Source: Neobacillus dielmonensis
Lineage (GTDB): Bacteria; Bacillota; Bacilli; Bacillales; Cytobacillaceae
Length of the DNA: 40,797 nt
NCBI RefSeq assembly: GCF_000612665.1
Contig: NZ_HG942050.1
Location: 1-40,797 of the forward strand
Direction of reading: 5' to 3'
The translations under genes and the position numbers were made by a program. Below the pieces are notes generated by a model that had not been told where the DNA came from, did not search any database, and worked only from the letters and a program-made list of their open reading frames with translations. Below, in pieces: positions 31,741 to 38,367 of this stretch (position 1 is its first letter; every line of letters starts with the position of its first letter).

Positions 31741-31800
31741 AAGAGTGGCGGGAGATTGCCGCCACCCTTTATATGGGGGTGGGAATTTCCCGCCACTCTT
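31741..31800 (+). terminator. Nested hairpins after prfC
   Basis: Outer arms AAGAGTGGCGGGA (31741-31753) and TCCCGCCACTCTT (31788-31800) are a perfect 13-base pair. Each half can also fold alone: GTGGCGG with CCGCCAC on the left and a GGGAA/TTCCC stem on the right. Only TTTG follows, so it may be an inefficient terminator or an RNA-end protector; a stronger terminator follows at 31819. Confidence 0.6.
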
Positions 31801-31818
31801 TGTTACCTGATTTGTATT

Positions 31819-31858
31819 GCGCTAATCAATATTTTAATATGATTAGCGCTTTTTTATT
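31819..31858 (+). terminator. Terminator downstream of prfC
   Basis: Perfect arms GCGCTAATC (31819-31827) and GATTAGCGC (31841-31849), AT-rich loop, then TTTTTTATTT. Confidence 0.82.
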
Positions 31859-31873
31859 TGAAATATTTTTTTA

Positions 31874-31902
31874 ACCCCCATAACCAAAATGCAAACTTCG
31901 TA
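31874..31902 (+). promoter_or_regulatory. SigI-type autoregulated promoter
   Basis: ACCCCC (31874-31879) and CGTA (31899-31902) with 19 nt between resemble the SigI promoter pattern (C-rich -35, CGWA -10). It lies 221 nt before the sigI ATG. Next to sigI, self-activation is likely, as in B. subtilis. A second, SigA-like extended -10 (TGGTATAAT, 32093-32101) lies close to the gene. The remaining leader holds no other gene. Confidence 0.5.
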
Positions 31903-32122
31903 ACCTTTTAGTGAAAATGTCAATTACTTATATCCGGGGGAGAAGACTAATAAAGAGGAAAAACTACAAGGAGAACCTTCTCAAGCAGGCAAGGAAATAT
32001 AAAAGTTAATAATTGAACAATAAGCGGAAAGATTGGCTAATATTGGATATCCTTTCAGCTTCACCTCTGTAAAGACCAAAGCAACTAACGTATGGTATAA
32101 TTGGTCGAATAGAGGTGAGCAA

Positions 32123-32866
32123 ATGCTAGGTTTATTGTTTTTGACCAAGAAGAAAAAGAATCTAGAGGAAACCGTCTCCTTAATTCAACAGGGCGACCAG
32201 TCCTTACTGAATGAATTAATTGAATCCTACAAACCTTTTATAGCAAAAACAGTTTCTTCTGTATGTAGACGATACATCTATGAAACGGATGATGAATTTA
32301 GCATAGGCTTGATTGCGTTTAATGAAGCAATTGAAAAATATTCTCCGGAACGCGGGAAATCGCTATTAAGTTTTTCAGAGGTCATCATTAAACGGAGAGT
32401 TATCGATTATATACGAAAACAATCAAAAAATCAGCATATTAGTATTGATATAACTAGTCCTTCATCAGAGGAAGAATCACCTGGAAGTGTTATTGTCAAT
32501 GAGCTTTCCTTGGATGATTATAATAAAAAGAATGATGAACGGTTAAGGAAAGAGGAGATTCTCCGCTTTCAGTTACTCCTCGCTTCTTTCGATGTAAACT
32601 TTAGCGATTTGGTGGAGAATGCGCCGAAGCATGCGGATGCAAGGAAAAATGCTATAGAGACAGCGAAATTATTAGTGGAAAACCAAGAGTTAAAAAGGAT
32701 ACTGCTGGAAAAAAAACGACTCCCGATTAAACAATTAGAAAAATTAGTGGATGTTAGCAGAAAAACGATAGAACGGAACCGGAAGTATATTATTGCTATT
32801 GCCCTTATATTATCGGGGGATTTTGTCTATATGAAGGAGTATATTAAAGGGGTGCTGGAACCATGA
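32123..32866 (+). CDS. sigI: RNA polymerase sigma factor SigI
   Basis: An alternative sigma factor of 247 residues linked to heat and cell-envelope stress in Bacillus. Region 2 is recognisable in LLNELIESYKPFIAKTVSSV, DEFSIGLIAFNEAIEKYSPERG and FSEVIIKRRVIDYIRKQ. A SigI-type C-terminal domain replaces a standard region 4: LPIKQLEKLVDVSRKTIERN carries the helix-turn-helix. The start is the ATG at 32123 with GAGGTG upstream; the longer reading from 32033 would begin inside the promoter region. Its stop overlaps the rsgI start (ATGA), the standard sigma/anti-sigma arrangement. Confidence 0.9.
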   Translation: MLGLLFLTKKKKNLEETVSLIQQGDQSLLNELIESYKPFIAKTVSSVCRRYIYETDDEFSIGLIAFNEAIEKYSPERGKSLLSFSEVIIKRRVIDYIRKQSKNQHISIDITSPSSEEESPGSVIVNELSLDDYNKKNDERLRKEEILRFQLLLASFDVNFSDLVENAPKHADARKNAIETAKLLVENQELKRILLEKKRLPIKQLEKLVDVSRKTIERNRKYIIAIALILSGDFVYMKEYIKGVLEP

Positions 32867-34014
32867 AAAAAGGCATTGTGATGCAAATTGATGACGCATT
32901 TCTTACGCTGTTAACCCCGGAAGGTGAATTTTTGAGGGCAAGGAAACAGAATCAGCCTTATGAAATAGGGGAGGAAATTGCCTTTTTTCCCTCTGAAACA
33001 AAAACGACCAAGTTATCTTTATTAACAAGGACCAAATTTACGAGACCTATACTAATAACAGCTGCTGCTCTATTTATATTCATCGGTTCAGCCTTGCCTG
33101 TGTACCAGAATAACAAGGCTTATGCCTATATGTCGATTGACGTGAATCCTAGTATTGAACTAGGAGTTAATAAAAAAATGCAAGTTGTCGAAATAACTGG
33201 TTATAACAAAGAAGGCAAAAAGGTTGTTTCACATCTGGAACACTGGAAAAAGAAAGATGTTTCAGCAGTAACTAAGCAAATTATAGAAGAGATAAAAGCC
33301 GAAGGTTACTTAGACAATAAAAAACAAATTGTAATCTCCACTGTGCTTCCTGACCAATCGGAACAGAATTTAGAACATAAGCTAGAAGACAATTTGCAAG
33401 AGATTGAGTCGACAGTAAATAAACAACAGTTAGATTTAACAGTAGTATCAGGTACGGAAGAGGATCTTGCAAAAGCCCATGAACTCGGACTGACTACAGG
33501 AAAATACCAATTATCGCATAACAGTAAAGGGAAGAAAATAAAACAAGGCAATACCCAAATGAACATTCAGCAAAGCACAAATTCTACTCCTAATCAGGCA
33601 AAAAAAGAGTCAAAGGCACCTGGACAGGTGAAAAAACAAGCAGAAACAAACCTTTCTCAAGAACCAAGTGCTGCACTTAACGGAAACCAAAGTGATATAA
33701 AAAGAGACAAGGGCCAAACTGGAAGTGGCAAGGTCCCACCAGGGCAGGTAAAAAAACAACCAGAAACAAGCAGGTCTCAAGAACCAAGTGCTGCAGTTAA
33801 TGGGAAAAAAAATGACAGTGGTAACGGACATCAAGTTCCAGCCGGTCAGGCAAAAAAACAAGCAGAAGCATACAGTTCCCACGAACCAAATACGGCAGTT
33901 AATGAAAAAAAAAATGACAACCGCGGTGGACATCAGGTTCAAACTGGGAGCGGCAAGATTCCTCCAGGACAACTCAAAAAGCAGAATTCTGGCAATAGTG
34001 CAAAGAATCATTAA
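32863..34014 (+). CDS. rsgI: Anti-sigma factor RsgI with long repetitive extracellular tail
   Basis: Binds and inhibits SigI at the membrane. The N-terminal cytoplasmic RsgI domain (about 1-50, MKKGIVMQIDDAFLTLLTPE) is followed by one membrane segment (about 61-81). Then comes the conserved extracellular block YAYMSIDVNPSIELGVNKK; in known RsgI proteins this region (SEAL domain) self-cleaves between Asn and Pro before intramembrane proteolysis. Residues from about 225 to the end are low-complexity, rich in Lys, Gln, Ser and Asn, with three to four degenerate repeats built on PGQVKKQ-ET-SQEPSAA-NG. Such a tail may span or sense the cell wall. Length 383. Confidence 0.88.
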   Translation: MKKGIVMQIDDAFLTLLTPEGEFLRARKQNQPYEIGEEIAFFPSETKTTKLSLLTRTKFTRPILITAAALFIFIGSALPVYQNNKAYAYMSIDVNPSIELGVNKKMQVVEITGYNKEGKKVVSHLEHWKKKDVSAVTKQIIEEIKAEGYLDNKKQIVISTVLPDQSEQNLEHKLEDNLQEIESTVNKQQLDLTVVSGTEEDLAKAHELGLTTGKYQLSHNSKGKKIKQGNTQMNIQQSTNSTPNQAKKESKAPGQVKKQAETNLSQEPSAALNGNQSDIKRDKGQTGSGKVPPGQVKKQPETSRSQEPSAAVNGKKNDSGNGHQVPAGQAKKQAEAYSSHEPNTAVNEKKNDNRGGHQVQTGSGKIPPGQLKKQNSGNSAKNH

Positions 34015-34034
34015 TACGAGTTCTAAATAAAATG

Positions 34035-34062
34035 AAAAAGTCCGGCTTTGCCGGACTTTTTT
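34035..34062. terminator. Bidirectional terminator between rsgI and the SASP gene
   Basis: Perfect 12-base arms AAAAAGTCCGGC (34035-34046) and GCCGGACTTTTT (34050-34061), TTT loop. A runs on one side and T runs on the other let it stop both the rsgI and the convergent SASP transcripts. Confidence 0.88.
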
Positions 34063-34074
34063 ATGCCATCTATA

Positions 34075-34275
34075 TTATTGTTGTGAAAACTGTCCAGAAA
34101 GATCTGCTTGGGCCTGTTGAACAAGTCTTTTGGTGATCTCTCCGCCTACTGAACCATTTGCACGTGAAACGGTATCGGATCCAAGTTGTACGCCAAATTC
34201 CTGCGCAATTTCATACTTCACTTGTTCCAAATACTGTTCTACACCAGGTACTAATAGTTTGTTCCTATTTGGCAT
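34075..34275 (-). CDS. Alpha/beta-type small acid-soluble spore protein
   Basis: A DNA-coating spore protein of 66 residues that protects the dormant chromosome and is degraded at germination. Family hallmarks: [25 protein letters not shown], with the GPR protease site at EIA; the central [22 protein letters not shown]; and a Gln-rich end. The start is the ATG at 34275 with AAGGAG 8 nt upstream on the minus strand. It is diagnostic of an endospore former. Confidence 0.93.
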   Translation of the reverse strand: MPNRNKLLVPGVEQYLEQVKYEIAQEFGVQLGSDTVSRANGSVGGEITKRLVQQAQADLSGQFSQQ

Positions 34276-34372
34276 GTCTATCACTCCTTATTGTATGAGA
34301 GGTTTTTCACTGTTAGATACTAAAATATTTCCTCGTAATTCATAAGTGGCAGAGATTCTTTCATAAGAGTTC

Positions 34373-34726
34373 CTAATCGCTGCCTCTACTAACATCAATG
34401 GTCGGATGCATAAATGGATAAGCCTTCGGTTTCCTTTTGCTTTCAAGGAGATCATGATTCTCCGAAGTATTCCAACCGATATCATTAGTCGGATGCACCC
34501 ATTCATCACCAGACATTATGGCTGGGTCAGTCTCCTTTGACCAATTTTCCAAAGGTGAATTTTCAGATGAGTACTTGCTGTCACCAATTATGACGCCATA
34601 TTTATTAACAAAGGGCTGTTCCATTTTTATACCTGTCCCTTTGAAACTGGGGGCATTGATTTGGTGAGGCATCGTTTCGTCCATACTGAGCTTCTCGGTT
34701 GTAGACTCTTTTTGTTCTTTTTTCAA
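34373..34726 (-). CDS. DUF3905-like protein, 117 aa
   Basis: A hydrophilic protein with no membrane segment. The conserved-looking core is NKYGVIIGDSKYSSENSPLENW followed by DPAIMSGDEWVHPTNDIGW, which I associate with DUF3905, a small family of spore-forming Bacillaceae without known function. The start is TTG at 34726, set by GAGGTGAG a few bases upstream; a neighbouring ATG is in another frame. It lies upstream of the SASP gene on the same strand, so a sporulation link is likely but not shown. Confidence 0.65.
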   Translation of the reverse strand: MKKEQKESTTEKLSMDETMPHQINAPSFKGTGIKMEQPFVNKYGVIIGDSKYSSENSPLENWSKETDPAIMSGDEWVHPTNDIGWNTSENHDLLESKRKPKAYPFMHPTIDVSRGSD

Positions 34727-34858
34727 CCATTCTCACCTCTGTTAATATATTTTACGAAACATTGGATATTTATTTTAGTAAAATCAGCCAGCGAATGATA
34801 AACAACATTTTGTTTCACACTATACTTGTATCAAACATTCTTACAGGGAGGTTTCAAG

Positions 34859-35020
34859 ATGGCAAAAAGAAAGGCTGAATATGACGCCGTGGACAAATAC
34901 TCAAAAACTCCAAAGAAAAATATTCAGGAGAGTGAATTTTCAGCGGAGTTCACGAATGATGATAATGCCATCCGATTTCAAAACCGCAATTCCAAGTTAG
35001 GGAAAAAGGGAAGAAGTTAG
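34859..35020 (+). CDS. Small basic protein, 53 aa, unknown
   Basis: I do not recognise it. MAKRKAEYDAVDKYSKTPKK opens a highly charged, probably disordered chain that includes ESEFSAEFTNDDNA and ends KLGKKGRS. The composition resembles minor spore-core proteins. The start ATG has AGGGAGG 6 nt upstream, which strongly supports translation. The next tiny gene begins at the base after its stop codon. Confidence 0.6.
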   Translation: MAKRKAEYDAVDKYSKTPKKNIQESEFSAEFTNDDNAIRFQNRNSKLGKKGRS

Positions 35021-35152
35021 ATGAAAGGCCGCCGGAAAACCCCGCCAAGGATACCTGTTGAAGAAATTAGTATTGAATATGGCGATGTAAATGGTGTACC
35101 TCTCCGAGAAACTAAAGTAGGGAACAAACTCAGGAAAACAAAAAGAGGGTGA
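35021..35152 (+). CDS. Tiny basic protein, 43 aa, unknown
   Basis: The ATG directly follows the TAG of the preceding gene (TAGATG), with a purine-rich AGGGAAAAAGGGAAG inside that gene as ribosome site. The product starts MKGRRKTPPRIPVEEISIEY and ends VGNKLRKTKRG. Very basic at both ends, with no known domain. Its last codons run into the left arm of a hairpin. The tight coupling suggests it is made with its neighbour. Confidence 0.5.
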   Translation: MKGRRKTPPRIPVEEISIEYGDVNGVPLRETKVGNKLRKTKRG

Positions 35153-35168
35153 CTAAAGTCACCCTCTT
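35143..35168. terminator. Terminator hairpin between the tiny ORFs and the radical SAM gene
   Basis: Perfect 12-base arms AAGAGGGTGACT (35143-35154) and AGTCACCCTCTT (35157-35168), AA loop. On the minus strand it is followed by TTTTTGTTTT, so it mainly serves the radical SAM transcript; on the plus strand the T run is short. Confidence 0.78.
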
Positions 35169-35172
35169 GAAA

Positions 35173-35264
35173 GCCGTTGATTTCCATTGTTCTTGGCTCT
35201 GTTAAACGAAAATGTTGATTTTTAACTCTTTGGGTAGAGCGGAAATCAACAGCCAAATTTAACA
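35173..35264 (-). repeat. MITE-like repeat, copy B
   Basis: GGCTCTGTTAAAC at 35195-35207, and CGGAAATCAACAGCCAAATT within 35240-35264, are the two ends of copy A (14311-14363) in reverse orientation, with a longer and unrelated centre. A further GCCGTTGATTTCC at 35173-35185 forms a 10-base inverted pair with GGAAATCAAC at 35241-35250. It lies just past the 3' end of the radical SAM gene. Confidence 0.58.
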
Positions 35265-35268
35265 AATC

Positions 35269-37014
35269 TTACTTCTTTAAAAAAGAGAAAATTTTCGTGT
35301 TGGTATTAGCTGGGTCAAAGTAGGCCAATAGACAGGAAGGATGTTTAACAATCTGCCCTGTCAATAAATACGTTTGTAAATCAAAAGAAATCTCTTCAAC
35401 CATGGTATGTTTGTATAATTCTTTTTCCTCTAGTCCAAGACGGACGAATTCATCCCCCAATATTGCCGGCCGTTCCACAATTTCCTTGTAAATGCTGTTT
35501 CGGCTTGTTTTATCATATGAGGCATTCCACCATGGTTTACGTGGTTTGTATTTATGGCTTTTAAAATAATCATATTTCATTAGTCCCAAAATAACCTCAA
35601 GTTCTGGGTGGTTTTTCTCCTCAAGAAATGACCAAAGGCGGCGGAATAAATCCTCCAGTTGGTGGCCAATTCTCGCCCATCCCTGCTCATCCCAATAAGA
35701 ACCAAATTCTTGGAAAAAATCGAACGGTGATGTAAAACCCTTAGTCACCAGGTATTCGATAGCTGTATCCATGCGATGGTCATTCCAATATTTCTCTAAT
35801 ACATCTTCGACTTGTTTAATCCTGATGATGTCATCAAAAGAAAGCACATTATTACTTAATACCTCATACGGGGAATGGTCCATAAACACATATTGATGTT
35901 CATGCGCCCTCAGACGAACACCCGTACCGCGCAGCATCTTTAAGAAACCTAATTGCAATTCTTCCGGTCTTAATTCAAAAACATCATTAAAGGTTTTCCG
36001 GAAAGACGCATAATCCTCTTCTGGAAGCCCGGCAATCAAATCAAGGTGCTGGTCAATTTTCCGCCCTTCTTTTACCATGGTCACGGTTCTGGTTAATTTG
36101 GCAAAGTTCTGTTTCCTCATGACCAGTTCATTTGTATCATCATTCGTTGACTGTACGCCTATTTCAAAACGAAACAGTCCCTTTGGCGCTTCCTGATTGA
36201 GAAACTCAATAACCTCTGGCCGCATAATATCTGCTGTAATTTCAAATTGAAATACGGTACCGGGAAGATGTTCATCTATGAGAAAACGAAACATCTCCAA
36301 TGCATAACTTCGGCTAATGTTGAACGTCCGGTCAACAAATTTAATCGTTTTTGCGCCATTTGCCATTAAATATCGGATATCTTCTTTAATTTTCTCACGG
36401 TCAAAATAACGGACACCGACTTCAATGGAAGATAAGCAGAATTGGCAGTTGAATGGACAGCCGCGGCTCGTTTCAATGTAGGTAACCCGTTTGTTTAAAT
36501 GGGGAATATCCTCTAAAAACCGATAGGGGGACGGTAGTGTTTTCAGGTCTAGTTTATTCCTTTGTGGAGTTATTACAATTTCGTCATTCTCGCGAAATGC
36601 TGCCCCATAGACATTTCGATAGTTTTTTGATGACGATAATTCAGTAAGTAATTGCTTAAACGTTTGTTCCCCTTCACCGATGATGATAAAATCGATATTC
36701 AGATTTTTTTCCATCCATTCCATTGTGTCATAAGAAACCTCTGGCCCGCCAAGGACAATCGTAATAGAAGGATCAACCTTTTTTAGCAGGTCAATAACCT
36801 TTAATGTCTCCTCAATATTCCATATGTAACAACTAAATCCAATGACGGATGGCTTTTGCCGATAAAGGTCTGAAACAATATTCAGAATTGGATCTTTAAT
36901 GGTGTACTCTTTTATCTTAATATCAAATTCAGGAGCGGCATATGCCTTTAGATATCGAATTGCAAGGTTGGTGTGGATGTATTTAGCATTTAATGTGGTA
37001 CAAATAACATTCAT
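35269..37014 (-). CDS. B12-binding domain radical SAM protein
   Basis: A 581-residue protein. The N-terminal cobalamin-binding-like domain (about 1-125, with IVLGGPEVSY and IGEGEQTF) precedes a radical SAM core with RGCPFNCQFC, whose Cys186, Cys190 and Cys193 bind the 4Fe-4S cluster. The C-terminal part (about 380-560) matches the DUF4080-type extension of this family. The typical cobalamin DxHxxG motif is not evident, so B12 binding is uncertain. The substrate is unknown. The start ATG follows AAAAGGGG on the minus strand. It is monocistronic, divergent from the oxidoreductase operon. Confidence 0.82.
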   Translation of the reverse strand: MNVICTTLNAKYIHTNLAIRYLKAYAAPEFDIKIKEYTIKDPILNIVSDLYRQKPSVIGFSCYIWNIEETLKVIDLLKKVDPSITIVLGGPEVSYDTMEWMEKNLNIDFIIIGEGEQTFKQLLTELSSSKNYRNVYGAAFRENDEIVITPQRNKLDLKTLPSPYRFLEDIPHLNKRVTYIETSRGCPFNCQFCLSSIEVGVRYFDREKIKEDIRYLMANGAKTIKFVDRTFNISRSYALEMFRFLIDEHLPGTVFQFEITADIMRPEVIEFLNQEAPKGLFRFEIGVQSTNDDTNELVMRKQNFAKLTRTVTMVKEGRKIDQHLDLIAGLPEEDYASFRKTFNDVFELRPEELQLGFLKMLRGTGVRLRAHEHQYVFMDHSPYEVLSNNVLSFDDIIRIKQVEDVLEKYWNDHRMDTAIEYLVTKGFTSPFDFFQEFGSYWDEQGWARIGHQLEDLFRRLWSFLEEKNHPELEVILGLMKYDYFKSHKYKPRKPWWNASYDKTSRNSIYKEIVERPAILGDEFVRLGLEEKELYKHTMVEEISFDLQTYLLTGQIVKHPSCLLAYFDPANTNTKIFSFLKK

Positions 37015-37353
37015 GTTTAAGCCCCTTTTCCATTCTAAAACAATGAATAATTATAGCTGATATCTTCTAAAAAAGATAGCACTTGCGAATGCACCCAATG
37101 GTTTTTAAATAAAGAGGTTTATACATATTTCTGTTATACAACAATCTGTTGCTCTGTTATATTAATTTTTGCACTGTTGAACTCATGTCAAATAATTAGT
37201 TTTAGCAAAAAAAATAAAGTGTTATAAGATTTTTCTGCCGTTGTTTGACTTTTGTCACAGATAACGGCATGGATATACCTTACAATTGATTTTGGATAGT
37301 CAATTATATAATTCTTTTTCGTATATTGGGTTACGAATAGGGGGAGGGACACC
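37015..37353. other. Divergent intergenic region, radical SAM gene / 2-oxoacid oxidoreductase operon
   Basis: 339 bases with no convincing gene. For the plus strand the best promoter is TTGTCA (37252-37257), 16 nt, TATACC (37274-37279); a TATAAT at 37307-37312 with TTGATT 15 nt upstream is an alternative. No clear cre, Rex or Spo0A site was seen. The oxidoreductase start has GGGGGAGGG upstream. Confidence 0.4.
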
Positions 37354-38367
37354 ATGTCAATTTTGCCGAAGAAAAATGAGTTGGGATTTTTTGAAATCCG
37401 TTTGGAATCGATTGGTGGTTTAGGTGCAAATCTAGCTGGAAAAATGCTAGCTGAAGCTGGCGTATTGGGTCTTGGATTAAATGGGGCGAATTTCTCTTCA
37501 TATGGTTCTGAAAAAAAGGGGACACCAGTGAAAAGTTTTATCCGATTCTGTGAACCGGATATTGAGATACGCGACCATAGTCCAATTGAACAGCCTCATG
37601 TTGTGGGAGTATTCCATGAAGCTTTATATAAGACAGTGAATGTTGTCAGCGGTCTTGACGCTGAGGGAATTGTGTTAGTGAACAGTACAAGAGATTTTGA
37701 TGATGTTAAAGGCGACTTGCAGCTTAAATATGGGAAATTGGCGATAGTAGATGCGTTAGGCATTGCAGTGGAAGAAAAAACAAAAGTAAACACAGCCATG
37801 CTAGGTGCCTTATTCCGGATTTGCGATTTCCTTGACCCAGAAACCATGAAACAGGTCATTACTAAGACATTCGAAAAAAAATACCCTCATTTAGTTGAAC
37901 CAAACCTGAGGACCTTTGAACGCGGCTATAATGAGGTTCAGTTTAAAGCCTATGTTGTTCCGGATGATGCAGAAGGTAAAGCCTTTAAACGTCCGCTCCC
38001 AATGTTAGGATATATGACTCAAGAGCTTGGAGGGAGCATTCCTGCGCAGGCAAATAGTGTTTTAAAAGATTTAAGTGGATCACGTCAAGGGTTCCTGCCA
38101 GAGCTGAAATTAGAAACATGCATCAACTGTGCTGCCTGTGATAATGTTTGTCCAGATTTCTGTTTTGTTTGGGAAGAGGGAGAAGATAAACGCGGCAGGA
38201 AACAAATGTTTTTAAAAGGGATTGATTATCAATATTGTAAGGGCTGTTTAAAATGTGTAGAGGCCTGTCCGACAGATGCACTTGGTGACTTGCGTGAAAT
38301 GATCGGTTATGCTGACGCTCATCGTGTGAAACAAAACTTTCCTTATGTAACAGGGGGGACTTTATAA
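37354..38367 (+). CDS. 2-oxoacid:ferredoxin oxidoreductase, fused gamma and delta subunits
   Basis: A subunit of the enzyme that splits pyruvate or another 2-oxoacid with CoA into acyl-CoA, CO2 and reduced ferredoxin. Residues 10-190 form the gamma domain (IRLESIGGLGANLAGKMLAE, ANFSSYGSEKKGTP). Residues 250-310 form a ferredoxin-like delta domain with two 4Fe-4S motifs: Cys256, 259, 262 and 266, then Cys295, 298, 301 and 305. The total is 337 residues. The stop overlaps the next start by one base (TAATG). The substrate (pyruvate, 2-oxoglutarate or branched-chain) cannot be decided here. Confidence 0.88.
   Translation: MSILPKKNELGFFEIRLESIGGLGANLAGKMLAEAGVLGLGLNGANFSSYGSEKKGTPVKSFIRFCEPDIEIRDHSPIEQPHVVGVFHEALYKTVNVVSGLDAEGIVLVNSTRDFDDVKGDLQLKYGKLAIVDALGIAVEEKTKVNTAMLGALFRICDFLDPETMKQVITKTFEKKYPHLVEPNLRTFERGYNEVQFKAYVVPDDAEGKAFKRPLPMLGYMTQELGGSIPAQANSVLKDLSGSRQGFLPELKLETCINCAACDNVCPDFCFVWEEGEDKRGRKQMFLKGIDYQYCKGCLKCVEACPTDALGDLREMIGYADAHRVKQNFPYVTGGTL

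Noticed and set aside
34291..34321. SigG-like promoter (CATACAA with a GTATC element 18 nt upstream, minus strand) before the SASP gene
   Set aside because: Transcription would begin within the gene's own ribosome site, so this element cannot be the working promoter as placed.
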